Shown in pieces: positions 8,801-16,790 of a DNA stretch of 64,000 nt; the first letter of the stretch is position 1; each line of letters starts with the position of its first letter. The DNA comes from Dyella solisilvae (GTDB lineage Bacteria; Pseudomonadota; Gammaproteobacteria; Xanthomonadales; Rhodanobacteraceae): contig NZ_QQSY01000006.1 of assembly GCF_003351225.1 (NCBI RefSeq), positions 97,514 to 161,513 of the forward strand. Direction: 5' to 3'. Position numbers and translations under genes: made by a program. A model generated the notes under the pieces. That model worked only from the letters and a program-made list of their open reading frames with translations, was not told the origin of the DNA and did not search any database.

Positions 8801-8835
8801 CAGGCACGGCGGCCGCCGTGGGGTCGCCGTGCCTG
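8801..8835 (-). terminator. Stem-loop between pilin and chaperone genes (attenuator or 3' stabiliser)
   Basis: CAGGCACGGCG (8801-8811) and its exact complement CGCCGTGCCTG (8825-8835) form an 11-bp stem with a 13-nt loop, 5 bases after the pilin stop on the minus strand. Only a short T-rich stretch (CTTTCC) follows. A partial terminator here would give more pilin than assembly proteins, as in other chaperone-usher operons. That effect is inference. Confidence 0.6.
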
Positions 8836-8840
8836 CCGTC

Positions 8841-9398
8841 TTACTGGTAGGACATCGTGAACGAGACAGTGGACGTGACGGAACCCGCCCCGGCGCTGCC
8901 GTTCTTGGAGTAGTACTGGGCGTAGTACTGAAGCGTGGCCGCGCCGCTCGTAAGATTGACGGCGGGCATAGCGTAGGTTGCGGCCAGGGGAATTGCATTC
9001 TGGCTGCTGTCGAGCAACTGCACTTCCACGGCACTGCTGGTGCCGGTGTTCGAAAGCACGTGGTTCGTGACGTCGATGCCGCTGCCGGAGAAGGTGGTGG
9101 TCACGCTCTTGAGGCCGGGGTCGCAGCCGGCGATCTGGATCTGAAAGCCGGTCTGGCCGGCGGTGCTGCCCGCAGCATTCAACGCGGTGGCCAACACGTT
9201 TGGCAGGTTGATCGTGCGGTTGTCAGGCGTGGTCAACGTGCCATTGGACTGATAGGCGATGGTGTCCACAGTGCAAGTCTGCGCGAGAACTTGGCCCTTG
9301 AAGGTGATCGTGCCATCGACGGCTTTGGCCGACTGCGGAGCCAGAACGGCCACGCTAACAACGGCAGCCATCGCGGCGGTGAGAAGAAGCTTTTTCAT
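8841..9398 (-). CDS. Major fimbrial subunit (type 1 pilin)
   Basis: The 185-residue pilin polymerises into the fimbrial rod. The signal peptide MKKLLLTAAMAAVVSVAVLA ends in AKA (cleavage about residue 26). The mature protein starts VDGTITFKGQVLAQTC and has the pilin motif NLPNVLATALNAAG, a conserved Cys pair (TC near residue 42 and GC near residue 95) and the C-terminal STVSFTMSYQ with penultimate Tyr. AAGGA lies 8 bases before the ATG. It is the first gene of the pilin-chaperone-usher-adhesin operon, usual for the most abundant subunit. Confidence 0.93.
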   Translation of the reverse strand: MKKLLLTAAMAAVVSVAVLAPQSAKAVDGTITFKGQVLAQTCTVDTIAYQSNGTLTTPDNRTINLPNVLATALNAAGSTAGQTGFQIQIAGCDPGLKSVTTTFSGSGIDVTNHVLSNTGTSSAVEVQLLDSSQNAIPLAATYAMPAVNLTSGAATLQYYAQYYSKNGSAGAGSVTSTVSFTMSYQ

Positions 9399-9790
9399 AC
9401 CCGAGTCCTTAATTGATTTAGTGGATACCGCTTTTTGACGCGCTTTCGGACTAGGGGCTGGGGCCCCCGGCTGCGCTGTTCGGCTTCTGGCCCGGACCCC
9501 CTATGGGCTGGTCTCCAGATCGCTTACCCCGCCCTTTGCAACCGCCGTGCCAAGCCTCGCAGGGCCAGTGAGATGGCCCTGTTCGGGGTGGAAACGAGGG
9601 ATTTGTTAAGACGGGGTGAAGAATCGGCCGTCGTTTCGGGTCACTTCCGACCCTTGCAGCGGCCCAATGTGCAAATTCTGTCACGTTTTTGGAAATGTCT
9701 TATTGCCATGACACTAAAGTTTGGCGTGGGACTGTCGATAACCTTGCGTATGTAAAGCAAGCTTGACAGGCTTGGCCTGGCCGCCTTAGC
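9399..9790. other. Divergent regulatory gap, pilin operon versus membrane protein operon
   Basis: About 390 bases without a supported gene, less GC-rich than the neighbours between 9600 and 9760. It must hold the pilin promoter (minus) and the promoter of the next operon (plus, TTGACA at 9763-9768). I found no clean CRP or sigma-54 site. TGTGC and GTCACG half-sites near 9670 are too far apart. An imperfect GC-rich dyad spans 9455-9510. Confidence 0.6.
9763..9768 (+). promoter_or_regulatory. Candidate -35 box (TTGACA) of the membrane protein/regulator operon
   Basis: A perfect TTGACA lies 61 bases before the ATG at 9824. The -10 is poor (TAGCCT at 9787-9792, 18 bases downstream). The box sits within CTTGACA, which repeats the half-site of the palindrome at 9791-9816. 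Confidence 0.4.
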
Positions 9791-9816
9791 CTCATGTCAA
9801 GTCAACTTGACATGAG
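9791..9816. promoter_or_regulatory. 26-bp palindrome: likely autoregulatory operator over the ribosome binding site
   Basis: CTCATGTCAAGT (9791-9802), a two-base centre CA, then its exact complement ACTTGACATGAG (9805-9816). The right arm runs into the GAGG ribosome site (9814-9817) of the gene at 9824, and the left edge abuts the expected -10/+1 region. Placement and symmetry fit an operator for a dimeric Cro/C1-type regulator, and one is encoded second in this operon. In RNA the same bases could fold and bury the ribosome site. Confidence 0.7.
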
Positions 9817-9823
9817 GCGGATC

Positions 9824-10483
9824 ATGGAAAGCGCCGATTCGAAAACTGGAACGCCGGCCGTGATGTCCCGCGCCCAGGTTCGACGGAAGTTGCCTTGGGG
9901 CCCGATGGCGGATTGGCCGGCGTGGGGACGCTCGGCGGCGCTCTTGCTTGCCTACGCGCTGCTTGCTGGCGGCGTCTGGCTGATGGCCGTGGGCGGGGCG
10001 GCCGCGCGCTTCGCGGGCGTGCTGGCGGTAGCGCTGTCATTGCCGTTATTGGTCCACGCCGGGCGTGCGGTGGCGCGCGAACGCAGCCGTGCCAGCGACC
10101 GCCGCTACTTGCGCGAATTCATGCCGGCCATCGTCGGGTACATGCTGTTCATGCTGTATGTCTGGCCCCTGCAGAAGGGCATGGACCCGGGCTGGCTCAA
10201 GACGGCGCTGGTGCTCTCGCCGATGCTGCCGGTAGCGGGCATCATCCGGGCCAGTCTTCGCCACGTGCTCGCGAGCGATGAACGGGAGCGACGCCAGCAC
10301 ATGGAAGCTCTGGCCATCGGCGTGGTGATCGTGAGCCTGGGCAGTTGCGCCCTCGGTTTTCTCGGCGCCGCGCGGATCCTCGTGCTGGATGGCGCCACGG
10401 TTCTCCTTTTCGTCTATCCGGCCATCTGCATCACGTATGGCCTGGCGTGCTGCTTCCTGACCTGGCGCAGCTATCGCGCATGA
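9824..10483 (+). CDS. Six-helix membrane protein paired with an XRE regulator
   Basis: The 219-residue protein has a short charged N-terminus and about six hydrophobic segments (near residues 35-52, 58-78, 104-122, 126-146, 166-186 and 190-210). A basic loop RAVARERSRASDRRYLREF follows the second. I recognise no named family. I start at ATG 9824 (MESADSK, GAGG at 9814-9817) rather than ATG 9794, which lies inside the palindrome. Its stop overlaps the next ATG by four bases. Pairing of a small membrane protein with a Cro/C1 regulator suggests a shared sensing or control unit; this is inference. Confidence 0.75.
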   Translation: MESADSKTGTPAVMSRAQVRRKLPWGPMADWPAWGRSAALLLAYALLAGGVWLMAVGGAAARFAGVLAVALSLPLLVHAGRAVARERSRASDRRYLREFMPAIVGYMLFMLYVWPLQKGMDPGWLKTALVLSPMLPVAGIIRASLRHVLASDERERRQHMEALAIGVVIVSLGSCALGFLGAARILVLDGATVLLFVYPAICITYGLACCFLTWRSYRA

Positions 10484-10713
10484 TCAACCGCATCCGGGAA
10501 TTGCGAGGCGATCACGGCTGGTCACAAGCGGACCTGGCGGAACGCCTGGACGTGTCGCGCCAGACCGTGAACGCGATCGAGACGGGCAAGTACGATCCGA
10601 GCCTGCCGCTGGCGTTCAAGATCGCGCGGCTGTTCGACCTGTCGATCGAGTCGATCTTCGAACCAGACGCGCCGGCGACGTTGTTGGCAACTCCACGAAA
10701 CCCGAAGGAATGA
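10480..10713 (+). CDS. Small Cro/C1-type (XRE) transcriptional regulator
   Basis: The 77-residue protein is essentially one helix-turn-helix domain. Helices 2-3 are WSQADLAERLDVSRQTVNAIE, continuing GKYDPSLPLAFKIARLFDLSIESIFE, typical of the YozG/ImmR-like compact XRE group. ATG 10480 overlaps the preceding stop (ATGA), so it is coupled to the membrane protein gene. No ligand domain is present, so control probably comes through protein contact or autorepression at the palindrome at 9791-9816. Confidence 0.9.
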   Translation: MINRIRELRGDHGWSQADLAERLDVSRQTVNAIETGKYDPSLPLAFKIARLFDLSIESIFEPDAPATLLATPRNPKE

Positions 10714-10724
10714 GGGGCATCAGC

Positions 10725-12302
10725 ATGGCGAGCAAGGGAAGGACAAGTTTGCGCATAGCGATGGCGATAGTCATCGTCGTTGCACTGGGCTGGAGGCACT
10801 TCCATCCCCAGGAACCCGAGGCGACAGGCGATCACCCACCGGCTGCCGCTGCGGCCCCTGCGGCTGTCGCGCCGGCGAAGCCTCAGACGTGGCGGCTCGG
10901 TTCGCTGACGTTGACGCCCTGCGAGTTGAGTGAACCGAACAGCGGCCTGTCCACGGCGGCGTGGTGCGCGCCATTCGAGGTGCCGGAAAATCGCGACGAT
11001 CCGCACAGCCGGACGATCCATCTCAAACTGGCCGTCCTGCGCAGCAGCGCGCAGGTGGCCAGCAGGGACATGCTGGTGATGCTCGCCGGCGGTCCTGGCC
11101 AGGCGGCGACGGAATCGTGGCCGGCAGTCTCCACTGCGCTATCGCCGCTGACGGCGCATCGCCATGTGTTGTTGCTGGACCAGCGCGGCACCGGTGGGTC
11201 CAACCCGCTTACCTGCAAAGACGAAGGGGCCGGCCCCGAGGGCGGCGTCGACGACCTGCAATCGCATCCGGAAAAAGAGCGCGAGCAAATCCAGCGCTGC
11301 CTCAAGCTGCTCGCCGACAAGGCCGATCCGCGTTTCTACACCACCAGCGTCGCCGTGCAGGACTTGGAAGACGTGCGCAAGGCGCTCGGCTCGCCGACCT
11401 TCGACCTGGTCGGCGTGTCCTACGGCACGCGCATGGCGCAGCAATACGCGATGCGGCATCCGGAAGCGGTGCGCAGCCTGGTGCTGGATGGTGTGGTGCC
11501 CAACGAACTGGTGCTTGGCGAGGACTTTGCGCAGAACCTCGACGACGCGCTCAAGGCGCAATTCGCCCGATGCGCGACAACCGACGCCTGCCGCAAGCGC
11601 TTCAATGATCCGTACCAGACGCTGTACCAGTTGCGTGATGCGCTGCGCGCCAACCCGCACATGGTGAGCTTCCGCGATCCGCAGAACTACCAGACCGTGC
11701 AGCGCATGCTGAGCGAGGCATCACTGGCCAGCGTGGTGCGCATGTTCGCTTATACGCCGCTCACCTCGGCCTTGCTGCCGCTATCCATCGACGCGGCGGC
11801 GCATGGCGACGTCGGCCCGCTGCTGGGCCAGGCCAAGCTGCTGTCGGGGGATCTCTCCGACACCATGAACGGCGGCATGCAGCTGTCGGTGATCTGCAGC
11901 GAGGATGCCGACCTGCTCACCGCACGCCCGCAGGATGCGCACACCATCCTTGGCACGCGCATGATCGACACGCTGAAGAACGTCTGCTCTGTCTGGCCCA
12001 AAGGCACGCGACCGGACGATTTCCACCAGCCGCTGAAGACCGACAAGCCGGTGCTGCTGCTGTCCGGCCAATACGATCCGGTGACGCCGCCGCGCTACGC
12101 CGAGCAGGTGGCCAGCAACCTGCCGCGATCGCGTCACCTCGTGCTGACCGGCCAGGGCCACAACGTGATGAACGCGGGCTGCGCGCCGCAGGTCATCAAG
12201 CACTTCATCGAAGACCTGAATCCCGCAGCGCTCAACGTCAAGTGCCTGGACCGCCTGCAACCCACGCCGATGTTCATCGACTTCAACGGAGCTGAGCCAT
12301 GA
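10725..12302 (+). CDS. Exported or membrane-anchored alpha/beta hydrolase (TAP/proline-iminopeptidase type)
   Basis: The 525-residue protein starts with a hydrophobic anchor or signal (about 9-22) and an Ala/Pro-rich linker. The alpha/beta hydrolase fold follows: oxyanion segment AGGPGQAA near 122-129, LDQRGTGGSNPL, nucleophile Ser232 in GVSYGT, acid Asp451 in SGQYDPVTPP and His479 in GQGHNVM. The layout is that of the tripeptidyl/prolyl aminopeptidase (TAP-like C-terminus) group, so it probably trims peptides outside the cytoplasm. I prefer ATG 10725 (GAGGGG 8 bases upstream) to ATG 10710, which overlaps the regulator stop. Its own stop overlaps the ATPase ATG. Substrate unknown. Confidence 0.85.
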   Translation: MASKGRTSLRIAMAIVIVVALGWRHFHPQEPEATGDHPPAAAAAPAAVAPAKPQTWRLGSLTLTPCELSEPNSGLSTAAWCAPFEVPENRDDPHSRTIHLKLAVLRSSAQVASRDMLVMLAGGPGQAATESWPAVSTALSPLTAHRHVLLLDQRGTGGSNPLTCKDEGAGPEGGVDDLQSHPEKEREQIQRCLKLLADKADPRFYTTSVAVQDLEDVRKALGSPTFDLVGVSYGTRMAQQYAMRHPEAVRSLVLDGVVPNELVLGEDFAQNLDDALKAQFARCATTDACRKRFNDPYQTLYQLRDALRANPHMVSFRDPQNYQTVQRMLSEASLASVVRMFAYTPLTSALLPLSIDAAAHGDVGPLLGQAKLLSGDLSDTMNGGMQLSVICSEDADLLTARPQDAHTILGTRMIDTLKNVCSVWPKGTRPDDFHQPLKTDKPVLLLSGQYDPVTPPRYAEQVASNLPRSRHLVLTGQGHNVMNAGCAPQVIKHFIEDLNPAALNVKCLDRLQPTPMFIDFNGAEP

Positions 12303-13033
12303 TCGAAGTGAAGGACCTGCACAAGGCGTTCGGCGCGGTGAAGGCCGTCGACGGCGTGAGCTTCACCGCACGCGATGGCGAGATCACCGGCCTGCTTGGC
12401 CCCAACGGCGCCGGCAAGACCACCACGTTGCGCATGCTGTACACCCTGATGGCGCCCGACCAGGGCCGGGTGCTGGTGGATGGCGTCGATGCCGCGGAGG
12501 ACGCTCTGGCCGTGCGCCGACTGCTCGGCGTGCTGCCGGATGCGCGAGGGTTGTACAAGCGCCTCTCCGCGCGCGAGAACATCGATTACTTCGCGCGCCT
12601 GCATGGCTTGCCCGAAGATGTCCTGGCCACGCGCCGCGAGGCGTTGGTGCAGGCGCTGGAGATGGGCGACTTCGCCGGCCGTCGCGCCGAGGGTTACTCG
12701 CAGGGCCAGCGCGTGAAGACCGCGATCGCCCGCGCGCTGATCCACGACCCGCGCAACGTCATTCTCGACGAACCCACCAACGGGCTCGACGTGATGGCGA
12801 CCCGCGCGCTGCGGCAGTTCATGCGCCGATTGAAGGGCGAAGGTCGCTGCGTGCTGTTCTCCAGCCACATCATGCAGGAGGTGGCCGCGCTGTGTGACCG
12901 CATCGTGGTGATCGCCCATGGCCGCGTGGTGGCGGACGAGTCACCTGAGGCGCTGCGTGAGCAGACGGGGGAGGCCAACCTGGAAGACGCCTTCGTGAAA
13001 ATCATCGGCAGCGAAGAGGGACTGGCCGCATGA
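12299..13033 (+). CDS. ABC transporter ATP-binding protein (NatA-like)
   Basis: The 244-residue ATPase powers the permease encoded next. It has Walker A GPNGAGKTT, a signature written SQGQRVK rather than LSGGQ (as in NatA proteins), Walker B VILDEPTNGLD and the H-loop SSHIMQEV. NatA of Bacillus exports sodium with NatB, but similar ATPases serve antibiotics and peptides. Four-base overlaps at both ends join it tightly to the hydrolase and permease genes. Substrate not readable from sequence. Confidence 0.9.
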   Translation: MIEVKDLHKAFGAVKAVDGVSFTARDGEITGLLGPNGAGKTTTLRMLYTLMAPDQGRVLVDGVDAAEDALAVRRLLGVLPDARGLYKRLSARENIDYFARLHGLPEDVLATRREALVQALEMGDFAGRRAEGYSQGQRVKTAIARALIHDPRNVILDEPTNGLDVMATRALRQFMRRLKGEGRCVLFSSHIMQEVAALCDRIVVIAHGRVVADESPEALREQTGEANLEDAFVKIIGSEEGLAA

Positions 13034-14238
13034 ACAGGGACATCGCGCCAACGATCGGCCGCAGCCGGGCTTTCCTCACCGTCTTCCTCAAGGAGGTGAA
13101 GGAGAACCTCCGCGACCGCCGCACGCTCATCAGCGCCTTTCTCACCGGGCCGCTGCTCGGCCCGATGATCCTGGTGATGCTGCTCAACATCACGCTCAAC
13201 CGCGAGCTCGACAAGGCGGAAAAGCCGCTGCCGGTACCGGTGATCGGCGCCGAGTACGCGCCCAACCTCATCGCTGCGCTCAAGGTCGACGGCATCGTGC
13301 CCACGCCGCCCATCGCCAATCCCGAGCTGGCCGTGCGCAAGCAGGATGCCGACATCGTGCTGCGCATCTCGCCCGACTTCGGCCGCGCCTGGCGCAAGGG
13401 CGAGCCAGTGCAGGTGCAGCTGATCTTCGACTCCTCTCAGCGCGACGCGAATACGGCGGTAATGCGGGTGAGCCAGCTTGTGGAGACTTATGCTCGCCAG
13501 CAGGGCGCCATGCGGCTGGTGGCGCGGGGGCTGTCACCCAGCACGGCCTGGCCGGTGGTGGCGGCCAAGCGGGACCAGGCCACGGCGCAGGCGCGCGCGG
13601 CGCTGATGTTCTCCATCCTCCCGTATTTCTTCGTGCTCACCGTGTTCATGGGCGGCATGTATCTGGCGATCGACCTCACGGCCGGTGAGCGAGAGCGGCA
13701 GTCGCTGGAACCCTTGTTCGCCAACCCGGTGCCGCGCTGGAAGATCCTGGCCGGCAAGCTGGTGGCGATCTGCGTGTTCGCCACGGCCAGCCTGCTCATC
13801 TCGCTGGCGGCGTTCGCCGTAGTGGGGCGCTTCATTCCCACCGAAAAGCTCGGCATGGAGCTGGACCTTGGCCTGGGCTTCGGCAGTCGCGTCCTGCTGC
13901 TGATGTTGCCACTGATCGTGTTGCTGGCGGCGCTGCAGTCGCTGGTGGCGGCCTTCGCCAAGAGCTATCGCGAAGCGCAGACCTATGTGTCGCTGCTGAT
14001 GTTTGTCCCGGTGATCCCGAGCATCCTGCTCTCCACCATGCCGATCAAGTCGCAGGCTTGGATGTACGCCGTGCCACTGCTTGGCCAACACATCGGGATC
14101 ATGCAGTTGTTGCGCGGCGACGGTGTGGATGCACAGCAGTTGGTCTTGTGCCTGCTTGGCAGTCTGGCGGCGGCGGCGTTGGGCGTGCTGGTGACGGTAC
14201 GTTTGTACCAGTCGGAGCGCTTGGCGATTTCGGGCTGA
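13030..14238 (+). CDS. ABC transporter permease (NatB-like, ABC-2 family)
   Basis: The 402-residue membrane protein has one N-terminal helix (about 36-55), a large extracytoplasmic domain (about 60-190), then five or six helices from about residue 195. This is the ABC-2/NatB layout. The motif GERERQSLEPLFANPVPRW follows the second helix, as in NatB proteins. ATGA overlap with the ATPase stop. It ends the five-gene operon. The coupled, anchored peptidase suggests transport of peptides or detoxification rather than sodium alone, but this is inference. Confidence 0.88.
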   Translation: MNRDIAPTIGRSRAFLTVFLKEVKENLRDRRTLISAFLTGPLLGPMILVMLLNITLNRELDKAEKPLPVPVIGAEYAPNLIAALKVDGIVPTPPIANPELAVRKQDADIVLRISPDFGRAWRKGEPVQVQLIFDSSQRDANTAVMRVSQLVETYARQQGAMRLVARGLSPSTAWPVVAAKRDQATAQARAALMFSILPYFFVLTVFMGGMYLAIDLTAGERERQSLEPLFANPVPRWKILAGKLVAICVFATASLLISLAAFAVVGRFIPTEKLGMELDLGLGFGSRVLLLMLPLIVLLAALQSLVAAFAKSYREAQTYVSLLMFVPVIPSILLSTMPIKSQAWMYAVPLLGQHIGIMQLLRGDGVDAQQLVLCLLGSLAAAALGVLVTVRLYQSERLAISG

Positions 14239-14246
14239 TGCAACTC

Positions 14247-14380
14247 ACTCCTTCTCCCCTCCGGAGAGAAGGTTGGGATGAGGGGCGGGTGCTCGCGATG
14301 AGGCCTCAGCAAAGCTCGCCTGAATGGCCGTCATCGCAAGGCCACCCCCTCACCCAACCCTCTCCCCAACGGGGAGAGGG
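14247..14380. repeat. Palindromic repeat family 2, inverted pair
   Basis: Copy one (14247-14296) has CCTTCTC and GAGAAGG around TCCGGA, followed by GGATGAGGGGCGGGTGCTCG. Copy two, in opposite orientation (14344-14380), has CCCTCTCCCC and GGGGAGAGGG around AAC. A third copy is at 24215-24262. The pair fills the gap after natB and may act as a transcription end. Confidence 0.7.
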
Positions 14381-14426
14381 GACGGCGTCGCGGTACCATG
14401 GCGCTTTCGTCATCCGGAACGTCCCC

Positions 14427-16130
14427 ATGCGCCGCCACCTGCTCGCCCTCACCCTGATCGCCGCCCTGGCCGCCTGCAGCTCGCACGACCACGCGCCGGC
14501 GGCGCAGTCGCCCGGGCCGGCGCCGGCCAGCACGGCGCCCGCGGCGCCACCGCCGCCGTCGACCGACGCGGAGAACGCGCAGCAGCGCCTGGCCAACTAC
14601 GCCACGGTGAAGCTCGGCGCTGACCTGTCCGCCTTCGACGAGAAGCAGAAGCGCATGATCGCGCTGCTGGTCGAGGCGGCCGATGTCACCAACGACATCT
14701 ACTGGCAGCAGGCGTGGGGCGACAAGGCTGCGCTGATGGCGCGCATTCCCGATGAGGTGACGCGCCGCTTCGCGGAGATCAACTACGGTCCGTGGGATCG
14801 CCTCGACAACGATCAACCTTTCGTCGCCGGCGTCGGTCCGCGTCCGCCGGGCGCGCAGTTCTACCCGGCCGACATGACCAAGGAAGAATTCGAGCAGGCC
14901 GACCTCAAGGACAAGACTGGCCTGTACACGCTGCTGCGTCGCGATGCGCAGGGCAAGCTGGTGACGGTGCCCTACCACGAGGCCTACAAGGCCGACCTCG
15001 AGCGTGCCGCCGGCCTGCTGCGACAGGCGGCGGAACTGTCGGACGACAAGGAGTTCGCGGCCTACCTCAAGCAGCGCGCCGATGCGCTGCTCAGCGACGA
15101 CTACCGTCCCAGCGACTTCGCCTGGATGTCGATGAAGAACAACCCGGTCGACATCGTGATTGGCCCGATCGAGACCTACGAAGACCAGCTGTACGGCTAC
15201 AAGGCCAGCTACGAGAGCTATGTGCTGGTGAAGGACCAGGCCTGGAGCGCCAAACTCGCGCGCTTCGCCAAGTACCTGCCGGAACTGCAGCGCGAACTGC
15301 CGGTGGAGGACAAGTACAAGGCCGAGAAGCCCGGCTCCGATGCCGACCTCAATGCCTACTTCGCCGTGTATTACGCAGGCGACGCCAACGTCGGCGCCAA
15401 GACCATCGCCATCAACCTGCCCAACGACGAGGAAGTCCAGCTGAAGAAGGGCACGCGCCGCCTGCAGCTGGAGAACGTGATGCAGGCGAAGTTCGACAAG
15501 ATCATGCTGCCGATCGCCAGGGAACTGATCGCCGAGGACCAGCAGTCACACCTGACCTTCGATGCGTTCTTCGAGAACACCATGTTCCACGAAGTGGCGC
15601 ATGGCCTGGGCATCAAGAACACGCTCACCGGAAAGGGCATGGTGCGCACTGCGCTGAAGGACCAGGCTTCCAGCTTCGAGGAAGGCAAGGCCGACATCCT
15701 GGGCCTGTACATGGTCACCAAGCTGGCCGAGAAGGGCGAGCTGGACAAGTCGAAGCTGATGGACAACTACGTCACCTTCCTCGCCGGCATCCTGCGCTCG
15801 GTGCGCTTCGGCGCCAGCGATGCGCATGCGCGGGCGAACATGGTGCGCTTCAACTTCTTCCAGCGGCAGGGCGCCTTCACCCGCGACGCCGCCACCGGCC
15901 GCTATCGCGTCGACTTCGACAAGATGACCGCGGCGATGAACGCGCTCTCGGCCAAGCTGCTCACCATCCAGGGCGACGGCGACTACGACGCCGCCAGGCA
16001 GCTCACCGACACCATGGGCAATATCGACGCCACCCTGGCCGGCGATCTCAAGCGCCTTGATCAGGCGAAGATCCCGGTGGACATCACCTTCGAGCAGGGG
16101 CTGGACGTGTTGGGACTGAGCAAGCCCTGA
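14427..16130 (+). CDS. Zinc-peptidase lipoprotein (M49/dipeptidyl-peptidase III-like)
   Basis: The 567-residue protein is a lipoprotein: MRRHLLALTLIAALAAC, with lipid-modified Cys17, then an Ala/Pro linker to about residue 48. The metal site is HEVAH (388-392) followed by EEGKAD (418-423), about 26 residues on, as the HExxH...EExxxD set of zinc peptidases. The body resembles M49-type bacterial proteins often named Zn-dependent hydrolase. Canonical M49 has HExxGH, so the spacing differs and the family call is tentative. I start at ATG 14427 because the signal begins there. Role probably peptide turnover in the periplasm. Confidence 0.75.
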   Translation: MRRHLLALTLIAALAACSSHDHAPAAQSPGPAPASTAPAAPPPPSTDAENAQQRLANYATVKLGADLSAFDEKQKRMIALLVEAADVTNDIYWQQAWGDKAALMARIPDEVTRRFAEINYGPWDRLDNDQPFVAGVGPRPPGAQFYPADMTKEEFEQADLKDKTGLYTLLRRDAQGKLVTVPYHEAYKADLERAAGLLRQAAELSDDKEFAAYLKQRADALLSDDYRPSDFAWMSMKNNPVDIVIGPIETYEDQLYGYKASYESYVLVKDQAWSAKLARFAKYLPELQRELPVEDKYKAEKPGSDADLNAYFAVYYAGDANVGAKTIAINLPNDEEVQLKKGTRRLQLENVMQAKFDKIMLPIARELIAEDQQSHLTFDAFFENTMFHEVAHGLGIKNTLTGKGMVRTALKDQASSFEEGKADILGLYMVTKLAEKGELDKSKLMDNYVTFLAGILRSVRFGASDAHARANMVRFNFFQRQGAFTRDAATGRYRVDFDKMTAAMNALSAKLLTIQGDGDYDAARQLTDTMGNIDATLAGDLKRLDQAKIPVDITFEQGLDVLGLSKP

Positions 16131-16177
16131 GGCGGCCCGGACGCCTCCCGGATGACAAAAGTTTCATGTCAGCTCGA

Positions 16178-16206
16178 TTGACACAGTCTCCTGGCAAGCG
16201 CCTCAT
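16178..16206 (+). promoter_or_regulatory. Weak candidate promoter for the secreted 167-residue protein
   Basis: TTGACA at 16178-16183, a 17-base spacer, then CCTCAT at 16201-16206 as a poor -10 (three of six bases). The ATG is at 16241 with AAGGAG at 16228-16233. Confidence 0.3.
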
Positions 16207-16240
16207 CGCCCGAGGGGTCAACTGCCAAAGGAGCGTTGTC

Positions 16241-16744
16241 ATGACGATGCGCAAGGATGGGATGGCGATCTGGATGGGCGTATTGCTGTCGATGGCCGCA
16301 GGTGTAGCGACGGCTGGGGATGGCGGCGATCAAGGACAGGCGGCATTGCGTAGCGCCTATCTCAAGGCTGCCGGCCGTGCCGTGGATGGCCTGCCGGCGA
16401 CGACGCTCATCAGTAGTGTTGATCAGCTCGGCGACCACCACATCGCGCTGTATACGGTCGATGGCAGCCACAAGGACGTCTGGCTGGTCACTACCGATGC
16501 CGCCTGTGTGCAACCGAGGCTCGAGGGTGACCGCATCGTGGAGGCGAATGCGCAGGGCGAGGCTTCCGCGTGTCGTTCGGTGCGGATCCAGTCCGTGGAT
16601 CAGCGAGAGCTGGCTGCGCAGTTGATGAGTCTTCCGTCGGGTCAGGCAAGCGCGCATGAGACTGTCCTGGTGTATCCGGTAACCCTGCGCGAGTTCACCG
16701 CCTATCGCACCGATGTGATGACGGACGGCGGGCGCACGCGCTAG
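16241..16744 (+). CDS. Secreted protein of unknown function
   Basis: The 167 residues begin with a signal peptide (about 1-26: MTMRKDGMAIWMGVLLSMAA, ending ATA). The mature part is polar, with LPATTLISSVDQLGDHHIAL and VWLVTTDAACV, two cysteines and no motif I recognise. AAGGAG lies at ideal spacing before ATG 16241, which decides the start. It is convergent with the aspartic-protease gene and separated from it by a hairpin. Probably periplasmic; no function assigned. Confidence 0.7.
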   Translation: MTMRKDGMAIWMGVLLSMAAGVATAGDGGDQGQAALRSAYLKAAGRAVDGLPATTLISSVDQLGDHHIALYTVDGSHKDVWLVTTDAACVQPRLEGDRIVEANAQGEASACRSVRIQSVDQRELAAQLMSLPSGQASAHETVLVYPVTLREFTAYRTDVMTDGGRTR

Positions 16745-16770
16745 CGGACGCTCGCCAGGCAAGCGTCCGC
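16744..16770. terminator. Hairpin between convergent genes, likely bidirectional terminator
   Basis: GCGGACGCT (16744-16752) and AGCGTCCGC (16762-16770) are exact complements around a 9-nt loop. The hairpin sits in the 46-base gap between two convergent stop codons. It lacks a T-run. Confidence 0.55.
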
Positions 16771-16790
16771 GCGACGTTGTCATCGCACGG

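Noticed and set aside
9665-9690. A second CRP site upstream of the pilin gene (TGTGC ... GTCACG).
   Set aside because: The half-sites are separated by about 8 bases, not 6, and each has a mismatch.
9794-9823. ATG 9794 as start of the membrane protein.
   Set aside because: It lies inside the palindrome and has no ribosome site, while ATG 9824 follows GAGG at good spacing.
16167-16183. A second copy of the 9791-9816 operator (TGTCA ... TGACA).
   Set aside because: Only five-base arms with 7-base spacing; most likely chance overlap with the TTGACA box.
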